64,000 bases of DNA from Rhizophagus clarus. Lineage: Eukaryota > Glomeromycota > Glomeromycetes > Glomerales > Glomeraceae. The position numbers were made by a program, and so were the translations under genes. The stretch is taken from positions 1,550,001-1,614,000 of the forward strand of contig BLAL01000285.1 of assembly GCA_015698045.1 (NCBI GenBank), read 5' to 3'. Position 1 is the stretch's first letter; every line of letters starts with the position of its first letter. Of this stretch, positions 1-11,420 are shown in pieces. The notes under the pieces are model-generated. The model did not search any database, was not told the DNA's origin, and saw only the letters and a list, made by a program, of their open reading frames with translations.

Positions 1-930
1 CATCTGTCTTATAAATCAAATTATTTTACATCACCATCAAGATCAAAAATCAGTTATTTACATATGGGTAAATGGTTAACTTATTATTACAAAGCTTGGA
101 CTGGAAAAGTACCCATATTTATTCTTAAGGAATTTGATGAATTTTCACAAGGAACTAAATATTCTTTTGATAATGCATCTGTTGTTCAATTTGAAAATAA
201 AATTCATAAATATTGGTATTAGGTTCGAAATACTTATTCAGAAATAGGAACTGTTGCAGCATATATTTTTGGAATTTGTGTTAATGCTGCATCTGTTGAA
301 CGATTGTGGAGTAATATGGGGTTTCTCCATACAAAAACTAGAAATCAATTAAAGGTAATTAAATAATTTTATATTAACGAATTAAACATGTAATTTATTA
401 GTTATATTAAATAGATCAGTAGAAATAAGTGGCTTAGCATAATGTGATCAAATACATCTGTTGATATACTTTTAATTTTTGTATTACTAAATATAATTTA
501 AATTAATCTATTATATTATATAGTTTTTCTGAGTATTAAATATGGCTAAATTGTGGGCTGATATTATTTATAAATGGCGTAAACAAGAATCTGTATTATT
601 AAAATCAATTATAGATAATATTAAATTAGAGCAACATACAAATTTATTAGATAATTTAGAAGAAGATAAAGAAACTAAGCCTGATGATGATAATAGAAGT
701 AATGTAAATTGTGAAACTGAAGAAAGTGATGATAACATGAATGATGAAAAGTTTAATATAAAAGAGGAATTTTAAAATCAAATCGACCAATTTTTAGAAA
801 TAGATGGTAATATAGAAGATGATGTAAATGATATAGATATTGAGGGTGTTGAACATCCGACACAAAATAAAGATGCAAAATGGAAATTAGATATCATATT
901 TAAAGATAATTTGCATTGTCCATTTTAAAA
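1..930 (+). pseudogene. hAT-family transposase, 3' part, broken
   Basis: The first 355 bases carry the C-terminal dimerisation region typical of hAT transposases. After an in-frame TAG at 220-222 comes a stretch with the residues ASVERLWSNMG (about 287-320), the family's hallmark near the C terminus. A GT donor follows at about 355, and a second segment begins with ATG at 542 (MAKLWADI), which matches how hAT C termini continue. That segment ends at a TAA at 773-775; reading beyond it in frame gives a further acidic stretch to about 927. The in-frame stops show that the copy is dead. The 5' part lies outside the window, so its total length is unknown. Identification is by motif and is fairly secure; the intron between the two segments is inferred. 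Confidence 0.75.
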
Positions 931-989
931 AATTAATAAAAATAATTGTGTTTTGATCGTATTTTATATTTATTACATGATTTTTATAT

Positions 990-1143
990 TTTGTACTTTG
1001 TACGAAAAGTAAAATTTTAGTACATGTACTAATACTTCGTACAGCCAATAAAAATCAAGAAAAAAATATGATATCACATGTACTATGTATTAATTCTCAA
1101 AAATTACGCAGTACAGTACAATACTAGTACAGTACTAGTACAA
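990..1143. repeat. GTAC-rich palindromic tract
   Basis: This AT-rich stretch repeatedly contains GTAC, AGTACT and TAGTAC palindromes, with the densest cluster at about 1108-1143. Both ends resemble one another in inverted orientation, so it may be a small terminal-inverted-repeat relic, but I could not fix the boundaries or find a target duplication. Confidence 0.35.
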
Positions 1144-1189
1144 TTCCCAACCCTATCTATAACTTAAAATCATTTTCTTTCTTTACATT

Positions 1190-1345
1190 TCTGAAAAGAC
1201 CAAGTAGCAGGAAACTATTTGACTGTAGTAGAGTCAAGAGAAGTGATCTAAAGGCATTCTCATAATCTCTAACTTGTATCTTATGATCTTGTATTACTTC
1301 TTCTGCTTCTTGACCGTTGTTGAGATAATGTTGCTCTATATCTAA
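1190..1345 (-). pseudogene. 3' fragment of a split, decayed coding sequence
   Basis: Read on the minus strand this stretch is open and codon-like for about 60 residues (starting LIKALDIEQHYLNN and ending in an Asn-Val-Lys region). It stops abruptly where the repeat element at 1346-2310 begins. A second stretch of decayed minus-strand coding sequence lies on the far side of the inserted elements at 6172-7160. The simplest reading is one old gene or transposon ORF interrupted by nested insertions. I do not recognise the protein family. That both pieces belong to the same gene is inferred from orientation and adjacency only. Confidence 0.45.
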
Positions 1346-2310
1346 GGCTTTGATCAGTTCAGTTTGGTTCAGTTTTTACAAAAACTGATACCGAACTGAA
1401 TTAATCAGTATCAGTATTAATGATTACTGATACCAATCAGTAATTACCAAAAACTAAACTGATTTACTGAACGTTTTTAGTAAAAAAACGTTTTGCAATG
1501 TTTAGCAAAAAAAAGTTGCAAAATGATTTTTTCTTATCAAATCATCCATAAAAAAACGTTTTGCAACATTTTTTACAAATTTCGCAAAAATAATGTTGCA
1601 AAATGTTATTTTTTATATCAAATCGATTATGTAAAAAATGTTTTGCAACATTTTTTGCAAGTTTCACAAAAATAATGTTGCAAAATGTTATTTTTTTTAT
1701 CAAATCATTTATGTAAAAAATATTTCGCAACGGGTTTTGCAAGTTTTGCAAAAATAATGTTGCAAAACATTATTTTTCATAATAAATTATCTATGTAAAA
1801 AACATTTTGCAACGTTTTTTACAAATTTTGCAAAAATAACATTGTAAAACATTATTTTTTTTATCAAATCATTTATGTAAAAAACGTTTTACAACATTTT
1901 TTGCAAATTTCACAAAAATAATGTTGCGAAATATTATTTTTCATAATAAATTGTCTGTGTAAAAAACGTTTTACAATGTTTTTTATAAGTTTCGCAAAAA
2001 TAATATTGCAAAACGTTATTTTTTATATCAAATCGTCTATATAAAAAATGTTTTGCAATATTTTTTACAAGTTCACAAAAATAATGTTGCAAAATGTTAT
2101 TTTTTTAAATAGATTATTATTTACATTATTTAATAAAAAGTTGTTTTTCTTATAAAAAAAAAATATTTTTATTATTAGTAAATCAGTTTGGTAAATCGCA
2201 AAACTGATACTAAAACCAAAAGTTTCAGTTTGATAAATCATAAAACTGAAACTACTCTGATACCAAAACCAATCAGTACAGTTCAGTAATTACTGAAACC
2301 GATCAGAATC
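1346..2310. mobile_element. Non-autonomous element with CAGT-rich ends
   Basis: Both ends are rich in CAGTT/AACTG words in opposite orientation. The left end opens with TGATCAGTTCAGTTTGG; the reverse complement of the right end opens with CTGATCGGTTTCAG. The ends are about 130 and 150 bp long and enclose an array of hairpin units (1483-2110). There is no transposase. The ends are only imperfect inverted repeats and no clean target duplication was found, so the element class is open. Confidence 0.5.
1483..2110. repeat. Tandem array of about eight hairpin units
   Basis: About eight units of roughly 82 bp start near 1485, 1553, 1635, 1722, 1800, 1880, 1963 and 2043. Each holds AACGTTTTGCAACATT and, about 30 bp later, its reverse complement AATGTTGCAAAACGTT, so each unit can fold into a hairpin. 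Copies differ mostly by C/T and G/A changes at CpG positions. The short open frames on both strands here are products of the repeat, not genes. Confidence 0.8.
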
Positions 2311-2322
2311 CTATCCATACCT

Positions 2323-5300
2323 AGTGTTCCGCACAAATCAAATTAGACCAAATCAGGTTAGATTTGAAATTTGATTTGATCAAATCAAATCTGAAAAGTT
2401 TGAATTTGGATTTGAATCAAACCATTCAAATCTGATTTGAAATTTGATTTGAATTTGATTTGATTTGATTTAAATTTGATTCGATTCAAATCAAATTCAA
2501 ATTCAAATCAAATCAAATTCATTCAAATAGATTTGTGATTTGGTTTGATTTGTTGAATTTTAAATAAAAAAATGCGTTTTGCAACGCAATATTAATAAAA
2601 AAATGTTGCGAAACGTATTTCTTTAGTGTGTTTAAGGAGGGTTGGACATCATGTGGTTGCAGTAACTACCAATAATATTTACGGTAATTACAGGACCCCG
2701 AATAATACCAATATAACTCACATACGGGTTTGCGTAGAGTTTATATGAAATTACTTTTTAAACCTACAAATTGAGTTTGCGTAGATCGGTCAATTTGGGA
2801 TATTATGTTTGTGTAGAGTTTATAATAGATATACGTGGATTTATTTTTAAAAAATACTAATTTCGGTAAATTAAATTACTCGGTATTTACCAAAATTTAT
2901 TTTATTTTATTTATTTTTTCACTTTTTTTCGGTATTTTATACCAAATTTATTTATTTTTATTATTCTTTTTCGGGTTTTAATACCCTAATTCCAAAAGTC
3001 CGGTCGTGTTTTTCGCCCGGCAACACTACAAAAAATAAAAAAAAAAATAATTAATTTGTTAAAAAAAATACCAAAAAACACTTCACCCACCCTCCCTTAC
3101 CTTAATTCCAAAAGTCCGGTCATGCTTTTCGTCCGGCAACACTACAAAAAATAAAAAAAAAATCAATACTTAATTAATTAAAAAAAAACAACGAAACACC
3201 TCCCCCAACCCTCCCTTACCTTAATTCCAAAAGTCCGGTCGTGCTTTTCGTCTGGCAACACTACAAAAAAATAAAAAAAAAAACAATTAATTAGTTAAAA
3301 AAAATACCGAAAAACACTTCCCCCACCCTCCCTTACCTTAATTCCAAAAGTCCGGTCATGCTTTTCGTCCGGCAACACTACAAAAAAATAAAAAAAAAGG
3401 TTAATACTTAATTAATTAAAAAAAAACAACGAAACACCTCCCCCAACCCTCCCTTACCTTAATTCCAAAAGTCTGGTCGTGCTTTTCGTCTGGCAACACT
3501 ACAAAAAGTAAAAAAAAAAGTTAATACTTAATTAATTAAAAAAAAAAAAACAACGAAACACCTCCCCCAACCCCTCCCTTACCTTAATTACAAAAGTCCG
3601 GTCGTGCATTTCGTCCGGCAACACTACAAAAAAATAAAAAAAAATAATTAATTAAATAGTTAAAAAAAACACCGAAAAACACTTCCCCACCCTCCCTTAC
3701 CTTAATTCCAAAAGTCCGGTCGTGCTTTTCGTCCGGCAACACTACAAAAAAATAAAAAAAAAACAATTAGTTAAAAAAAATACCGAAAAACACTTCCCCC
3801 ACCCTCCCTTACCTTAATTCCAAAAGTCCGGTCATGCTTTTCGTCCGGAAACACTACAAAAAAATAAAAAAAAAGGTTAATACTTAATTAATTAAGAAAA
3901 ACAACGAAACACCTCCCCCAACCCTCCCTTACCTTAATTCCAAAAGACCAGTCGTGCTTTTCGTCTGGCAACACTACAAAAAGTAAAAAAAAAAGTTAAT
4001 ACTTAATTAATTAAAGAAAAAAATAACGAAACACCTCCCCCAACCCCTCCCTTACCTTAATTCCAAAAGTCCGGTCGTACTTTTCGTCCGGCAACACTAC
4101 AAAAAAATAAAAAAAAAATAATTAATTAAATAGTTAAAAAAAACACCGAAAAACACTTCCCCACCCTCCCTTACCTTAATTCCAAAAGTCCGGTCGTGCT
4201 TTTCGTCCGGCAACACTACAAAAAAATAAAAAAAAAACAATTAATTAGTTAAAAAAAATACCGAAAAACACTTCCCCCACCCTCCCTTACCTTAATTCCA
4301 AAAGTCCGGTCGTGCTTTTCATCCGGCAACACTACAAAAAAATAAAAAAAAAAACAATTAATTAGTTAAAAAAAATACCGAAAAACACTTCCCCCACCCT
4401 CCCTTACCTTAATTCCAAAAGTCCGGTCATGCTTTTCGTCCGGCAACACTACAAAAAAATAAAAAAAAAGGTTAATACTTAATTAATTAAAAAAAAACAA
4501 CGAAACACCTCCCCCAACCCTCCCTTACCTTAATTCCAAAAGTCTGGTCGTGCTTTTCGTCTGGCAACACTACAAAAAGTAAAAAAAAAAGTTAATACTT
4601 AATTAATTAAAGAAAAAAACAACGAAACACCTCCCCCAACCCCTCCCTTACCTTAATTCCAAAAGTCCGGTCATGCTTTTCGTCCGGCAACACTACAAAA
4701 AAATAAAAAAAAAATAATTAATTAAATAGTTAAAAAAAACACCGAAAAACACTTCCCCACCCTCCCTTACCTTAATTCCAAAAGTCCGGTCGTGCTTTTC
4801 GTCCGGCAACACTACAAAAAAATAAAAAAAAAACAATTAATTAGTTAAAAAAAATACCGAAAAACACTTCCCCCACCCTCCCTTACCTTAATTCCAAAAG
4901 TCCGGTCGTGCCTTTCGTCCGGCAACACTACAAAAAAATAAAAAAAAAGGTTAATACTTAATTAATTAAAAAAAAACAACGAAACACCTCCCCCAACCCT
5001 CCCTTACCTTAATTCCAAAAGTCCAGTCGTGCTTTTCGTCTGGCAACACTACAAAAAGTAAAAAAAAAAATTAATACTTAATTAATTAAAAAAAAACAAC
5101 GAAACACCTCCCCCAACCCCTCCCTTACCTTAATTCCAAAAGTCCGGTCGTGCATTTCGTCCGGCAACACTACAAAAAAATAAAAAAAAAATAATTAATT
5201 AAATAGTTAAAAAAAACACCGAAAAACACTTCCCCACCCTCCCTTACCTTAATTCCAAAAGTCCGGTCGTGCATTTCGTCCGGCAACACTACAAAAAAAT

Positions 5301-6161
5301 AAAAAAAAAATAATTAATTAAATAGTTAAAAAAAACACCGAAAAACACTTCCCCACCCTCCCTTACCTTAATTCCAAAAGTCCGGTCGTGCTTTTCGTCC
5401 GGCAACACTACAAAAAGTAAAAAAAAAGTTAATACTTAAATTAATTAAAAAAAAAACAACGAAACACCTCCCCCAACCCCTCCCTTACCTTAATTCCAAA
5501 AGTCCGGTCATGCCTTTCGTCCGGCAACACTACAAAAAATAAAAATAAAAAATAATTAATTAATTAGTTAAAAAAAACACCGAAAAACATTTCTCACCCT
5601 CCCTTACCTTAATTCCAAAAGTCCGGTCGTGCTTTTCGTCCGGCAACACTACAAAAAGTAAAAAAAAAGTTAATACTTAATTAATTAAAAAAAAAACAAC
5701 GAAACACCTTCCCCAACCCCTCCCTTACCTTAATTCCAAAAGTCCGGTCGTGCCTTTCGTCCGGCAACACTACAAAAATAAACTGATAAATGATTAAAAA
5801 AAATGATCGGATATTCGGATTATCTGATTAGATCGGCAAGTCACATGACCCTGCCTTTATACATTAGTATTGTTCGGGATCCTGTAATTACGTTTAACCA
5901 GGTCATGTATATTTAATTCGATTTGATTTGGATTTGATTTGGATTTGTCAGATTTGATTCGGATTTGATTGAATTAGTTTAAGCTAATTTGAATTTGATT
6001 TGAAATCGAATCAAATCTTTTTTTTTTAATTTGGATTTGAACTCAAATCTTGTTTTGAAGTTTGGATTTGATTTGCAAATCAAAATTATCAAATCGAATC
6101 AAATCAAACTTCAAATCAAATCCGAATTGATTTGATTTGACCAAATCGTTTGCGGAACACT
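2323..6161. mobile_element. 3.8-kb non-autonomous TIR element with 10-bp TSD
   Basis: The element starts AGTGTTCCGCA at 2323 and ends with the inverted TGCGGAACACT at 6161. It is flanked by the identical 10-bp direct repeat ATCCATACCT at 2313-2322 and 6162-6171, a perfect target-site duplication. The inverted ends run on as about 200 bp of CAAATC/GATTTG-rich sequence (2335-2540 and 5917-6150). A second, inner inverted pair lies at 2681-2708 and 5867-5893. The core is a minisatellite (2985-5776) and no coding sequence is present. A 9-11-bp duplication is characteristic of Mutator-like elements, so a MULE-type transposase acting in trans is the best guess. The 284-bp element at 34531-34814 has similar ends and a 9-bp duplication. 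Boundaries are seen directly; the superfamily is inferred. Confidence 0.85.
2985..5776. repeat. Minisatellite, about 24 units of about 119 bp
   Basis: A core block reading AATTCCAAAAGTCCGGTCGT followed by GCTTTTCGTCCGGCAACAC recurs about 24 times with spacing of 110-128 bp. The CCGG...CCGG segment is an imperfect dyad. Two main spacer classes alternate. One contains ACCGAAAAACACTTCC and the other contains GTTAATACTTAATTAATT plus CAACGAAACACC. From the sixth unit on they occur in a recurring order of four or five units, a higher-order repeat of about 480-600 bp. Open frames inside the array, for example on the minus strand at 3584-3766, are products of the repeat. Confidence 0.9.
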
Positions 6162-6171
6162 ATCCATACCT

Positions 6172-7160
6172 TAAGATATTCTAAGAGATGATATTATCTC
6201 ACTTGGTCAGAACATCATAAATCAGGATATTACAAACATATTACCCAAGACTTAAATTGGAATGATAACCTGTGATAATGTGAGTAGTATCTGGATTTGA
6301 CTCTATAGTTTTCATTTTCTTATCCTTCAATATGAAAGATTTAGCATTAGGTTTTAAGGTAAAACTGAAAGAAAAGATGGATGTAACTTTAGATTAAGGT
6401 ATTACCTATAGATGCCACCCAAATCCAAAATAATTTGGGATTATGGCAGCCCAAATGTACAAATCCAAATTAATTTACAAATTACATATATAAATTTTGT
6501 AATTTGTACATTTGGAATTGAGAAATTATGATAGTCAAAATGTACAAATTAATTTGGGATTTACTTAAAATAATTTGGGTGGCATCTATAGTATTATCAG
6601 ATCAGGTACTATAGGTGTGGTAGATATAGTACTACTGACTACTTGTTCTACAAGTTCAACCTATTATTTATCTTTTTTCTGGAAAGTTATTTATTCATTC
6701 TGATTGGAGTTATAAGATGCAGATTCTAATTTTGATTGGTATCCATCATTTTTGAATATTTCTAAATCCATAAAATAATGTGAAAGGCATTTCTTTATAA
6801 CAGGATTAGCAATAGCCCTTTCTAATTATTGTATTATGCCAGATTTGACTATGATTTGCACTCTATCTGCAATTTCGTTGAATCTAGTGGTGAAAAACTT
6901 GAAGAAAAGATAAAGCAAGTTTTTGCTATAGTCTTTTTGAGACACCAGATTGTCTATATATGCCAGTGGCCCAGTGCTTCTGGTTTCTTTTTGTAGAGCT
7001 CAACCATCTATTTCTGATATTTGTCTTTGCTTACGTTCTTGACAAATAAAGATGAGTGAAAGAGGATCCATTTAAAGGTAGTAATGATCTTGTTAAAACT
7101 ATCATAAAACTTTTCATAAATAGCATTTTTAATAAAATTGACAGGTGTAAGTGAAGACAT
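6172..7160 (-). pseudogene. 5' part of a split, decayed coding sequence
   Basis: From a minus-strand ATG at 7160 (MSSLTPVNFIKNAIYEKFYD) a codon-like sequence runs down to about 6172, but only if several stops and frame changes are bridged. A MITE (6406-6591) interrupts it. It ends at the insertion site of the 3.8-kb element and probably continued into the fragment at 1190-1345. Recognisable stretches include KYQKWMVELYKKKPEALG and a later Lys-rich part. I do not recognise the family; a multi-copy transposon ORF is as likely as a host gene. The reading is visible but heavily decayed. Confidence 0.45.
6406..6591. mobile_element. 186-bp MITE with perfect 19-bp TIRs
   Basis: The left end CTATAGATGCCACCCAAAT at 6406 is repeated as its exact reverse complement ending at 6591. 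Both sides can be read as TA-flanked (TA then TAGATGCC), as for Tc1/mariner-type insertion. The interior holds a second inverted pair around AATTTGGGAT and AATTTGTAC. It has no coding capacity. Two degraded relatives occur in the window: a right-half relic at 25917-26005 and a left-half relic at 51476-51568. Confidence 0.85.
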
Positions 7161-9345
7161 ATTGAATATGAAATAAAAGTTCTTCAGTTCTCTTAATAAA
7201 ATTTATACAAAAAAAAAATTTCTTCAGTAAGTTCTAAAATGTACAAAATGAAAAAGAATTTTTTTTTCACTGATATAACTATTATAATGCTAATTTTTTT
7301 TTTTTAATATCCATTTTTTATATACCTATACAATATATATAATATAATACAATGCAAATCTATTATGAAAAATCAAGTTTAATTTGAAATTTTTGTTTAT
7401 TTTTATTTGTTTTTAACTAGTATTTTTAATTTTTTTATTATAATTGATTAATAAAATGCATTTTTAATAATTTAAAAATTGCAATAATACAATTTTTTTA
7501 AAAAAATCTTAATATAATTATTAATATAATAAATATATATTAAGGGACAAATTACCACTCAATTAGAGAATTTTAATAATGTTAATTTATGCAAATTATC
7601 ACAAAAAATGGCCAATAACCTTTTTTACTGGATTGTCATCTCATCATATGACATGATATACAAATTTTAAAGATGATAATTAATAGTGTCAATTCTAGCG
7701 AAGCTATTTGCAAAGTTTGAAATCACTAGAGTTTCACACTTTTGACTTTTCTATGTAGGAACGCAAAATTCTAATGGTAAATTTCCTATTAACTTAAATA
7801 TTAAATGAAATATTTTTGATCATTTTTCACTATAATTAAGTTATATTTAGTTTTTATTTAGTTTTTTAAATCTTTATTTAGTTTTATTTAAGTCTTTTTA
7901 ATACTCACATTTTTTGTTAAACTTGATAGTTCCTACCAATACCATACATGTATACCCATAATATGAGTTTTATAAAATATTTTATTTGGCCAGAAAAGTT
8001 GTTGTATACTATTTTTTTTACTTGTTAGAAAAAAAATTTATAGTAAAGAATGAGAGATTCCAAAATTTTATTTTTTATTAATTACAAAATCCATAAAATT
8101 AATTATAGAATATTGATTATTTTCTTCAATTAAGTGATGATCTATCTCTTAATTTTAATTTTTTTTATAAATATATTTCTACTAATTAATTGAATTTTTT
8201 CCTTATTAATTAAATTCTTAATTAAAATAACCAATTCTAATTAATTGAATTCCTACTTTATTAAAATAACCAATTTTAATTACTTGAATTTCTTAATAAA
8301 TTATATATTTCTATTATATTTTATTAAAAGATAAATTTTTATTTTTTGCAAATATTAATAATACTAGTATATAACACTTTTAATGTTATTCAAAAACACC
8401 AATCTAGATTAAATAACATCTTTTAATATTAAAAGATAAAAGAAAAATACAAATAATTATTATGATTAAGATATATCTTTACTATTAAATATATTAAATC
8501 TAATAAAAAGATCATACTATTAATTATAAAAATTGAGCTATAAATTGCATATTAAAAAAAGAAGAGTGCTATTTCAAAAGAGTATTATATGGAGTATTAT
8601 ATAGTATATAATATATAATTTATGGATATTATATGGTGTTGTATTTATATTGGTTAACATCACTTTGTGACATTAACCAATGTAAATACCATTATGCAAT
8701 ATCTATATTATCATACAGCTAATGCAGATTATACTTTCTATCCACTATATACTGTAAAGTTTATTAAAAGTCTAATTAATGATATATAAAATTTCAAAAA
8801 ATTACTCATCATTTTAATATTATATGCAAATAAATTATTACCATTTAATATTGCACATAAATAAACTATTACCGTTCAATATTATACAATAATAATATTA
8901 TTATTAACAATTTATTAAAAATATAGGTTAAAGGATATCAGCATGATCCTATAGGGCCATGTGATAATATAATATACAGTATATTTCAGATAGGTTTATT
9001 TTTTTAAGTACTAAAAAAAAATTTTTAAGATTAAAGTAAAAATAAATGAACATAAACTATATCTGATATATTAAAAATATATCTAGGTAATGCATTTTTA
9101 TAAAAATATGAATTGTTTCTATTGTTGAAAGGATTGCTTATATGGTATTTGGAACTTCATGGATTATTTTTTGAAGAAGATAGCAATTTATTTCAAATTA
9201 CAAATTATTATTAAAAAAAATAATTTATTGAAACAAAAAATTATAGATTTTATAAACAAAATCAATAAATAATATAAATAAATTTGTTTTTTGTATACTA
9301 TCATGTAATATGTTTCTGCAATTAAATTAAACATATTGCATTAAA
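7161..9345. other. AT-rich intergenic, no gene seen
   Basis: No supported gene. The sequence is very AT-rich with homopolymer runs and short A/T microsatellites. The only discrete structure is the inverted repeat at 8625-8705. The last 300 bases are probably the 3' flank of the bleomycin hydrolase gene. Confidence 0.6.
8625..8705. repeat. Long imperfect hairpin
   Basis: GTATTTATATTGGTTAACAT at 8641 is mirrored by ATTAACCAATGTAAATAC ending at 8689, with a loop of about 11 bases. The arms extend outward with mismatches through GATATTATATGG and CCATTATGCAATATC. It could be a MITE relic or a transcribed hairpin; no flanking duplication was found. Confidence 0.6.
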
Positions 9346-11420
9346 TTACATAGCAAGGGAGCCCATAGGATCCCAAGCAGGTAATACTATAGGATTTTGA
9401 TCCAATACCTCAACTAATTCTTTAGGTGTATCATTCTTTTCCAAAACTATTTGATAAACCCAATCACTAAACCAATCATCAGACATTACAAAATAACCTT
9501 TATCTCCATCAGAGTCTCCCCAAGAATTTTCAATTCTCCAACGAACAGGCTTATCATTGTCAAGATGAACACCTTTTATAAATATAATTTAATATTAACA
9601 GTTAAAGATAAATCATACGTAATAATTATAATAAAATTTTTTTCGCTTACCAGTTATAACCATAGCATGAGTCATAAAACTTTGCCCAAATTGTAATCTT
9701 TGTGCTTTAGTCATTTCAAATTTAATATTAAAACCTAATTCGTAATCAATAATTTTATTATCAAAAATTCCTAAAGGTTTATAAATTCCTTTACTAGAAT
9801 CTGAACCAAACCATACTGGCTTCCCAGAACGTAACGTATCAATTGAAAGACGTTTCATAACATCCATTGAAATATTCACATAACGAATTGGAAGACCTCC
9901 TCGAATGTTACCAAGATAATGAACGGTATAAAGACGTAAATATTCATTACGAGGATCATTTATGAGCGATAAAGTCTCAGTTGCCTATACCGAATTTTTT
10001 TAAAAAAATTCAATTATCAAGCAATTAATAACAATAATATTTTTATAAAAGAATTTCTACCTTATATCCAATAAAGTCTTGATAAAAACTCTTTGGAGTT
10101 AAACCTTGATGATTATGATATTTGCCATTTCCATCTCTAAAGGTCCAATCAAATTTTTTAGGTGGTTCACCAAGCGAAATAGCAATAATTCTGTAAATCT
10201 CTTCCATCATCTTAACTTTTGCATGTCTTAAAGTATTTTGATCTTTTCCTGCAGCATTTAATTCACGTAATTGGAACGCAAATTCACGTAATTTAAGTGC
10301 CACTAACCAGTTAAGTCTGGCGGAATTAGAAGAATTATAACTTTCAGGGAAAACCTAAAACAAAAAAATTTAATTAAATTTCTTAACTGATTATTATTTA
10401 TTTATAATTTATTCACTAATTAAAAACTTACAGACTTAGGGACAACACCGTATTTTTCCAAAAGATTAATGACCTATTACGAATTATTGTAAAATTAACA
10501 CGTCGATAGAAAATCTATTAAAGAACACATTCAGGTGGTGTACCATATCCCATTGGCCTCCATCGTTGACTGGTATCTGAATTAAGTATTGAACCAAACG
10601 AGAATCAACATCCTCATTAGCTAGTTCAATCATACTTTCAAGGAAATCTATTAAAAATTAGAATAAATTTTTGATTAGAGTATTAAATTAGTCAACTATG
10701 AGAATTTTAAAATTCTTACGGTTAGCCTTCTCCAATTTATCATAAAAGAATAAGAAAGCTTGTGACAATTCGAATTCTTCCAACTTATATCTAAAAAGTA
10801 AATTTACGGTAAAGATTAAGATAAAGTAACGCGAATAGGCAACGAATACTTACTTTTTCATAATAATCAACCGTAAAACATTAGTGGCAGCAAATAACCA
10901 ACAACGTCCAGAAGATTTTTGGTTAGTAGCTTTGCCTTCCAATTCAATTTTTTCGGAATATACATGAATGTCATTTATGGCGATCTAAATATTTATACAT
11001 TTAAATATAAATCTTTTTAATCATGTTTCACGTGACCACAAATTCATAATTTCCCTCCTAAATTACCTCACGATTTAATAAAATTTTAGTCATTTCATCG
11101 CCAGAGATAGCATTCAATGCTAGGCGATTTTTTGGATCAGAGTTTAATTTATCACTGATTCAGAAAAAAAGATGATTAATGACAATTAAAGTCGGACTAT
11201 TACATACAGTACATATTTATACGTACGAAAACTTGTCAAGATATTCTTCCTTCAATGTTGCGCTTGGATTATCGTCATGACATTCTCCAGTTAAATATTG
11301 TTCTACGACTTTAGCTTTATTTTCATTAACTTTATATTTCTCAGAAATTAAATCTTTAATTTTTGTGGGTGAACGACGCCTTTTGTTATTGCTAATAGAG
11401 CGGGAGTTATTTTGTCCCAT
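9346..11420 (-). CDS. BLH1/LAP3-like: Bleomycin hydrolase (peptidase C1, aminopeptidase C-like)
   Basis: Nine exons on the minus strand: 11420-11227, 11154-11067, 10984-10854, 10790-10720, 10647-10544, 10473-10432, 10354-10061, 9984-9651 and 9572-9346. They join to 494 residues. The papain-type catalytic set is complete: Gln116 and Cys122 in QKSSGRCW, His414 in MTHAMVITG, and Asn435 in [15 protein letters not shown] and the C terminus (PMGSLAM) are typical of the family, whose yeast and human members are about 450-480 residues. Known members are cytosolic, homohexameric cysteine aminopeptidases that trim peptides and hydrolyse homocysteine thiolactone and bleomycin; the C-terminal residues sit in the active site and set the aminopeptidase mode. 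The first about 45 residues are basic, Ser/Asn-rich and longer than in mammalian homologues; no targeting signal is obvious. It is divergent from the CHORD gene, 283 bp between starts. Confidence 0.95.

Noticed and set aside
1493..1751. Overlapping open frames on both strands
   Set aside because: Products of the hairpin array; both strands look alike because each unit is an inverted repeat.
3584..3766. Minus-strand frame of 60 codons
   Set aside because: Lies inside the 119-bp minisatellite and spans unit borders.
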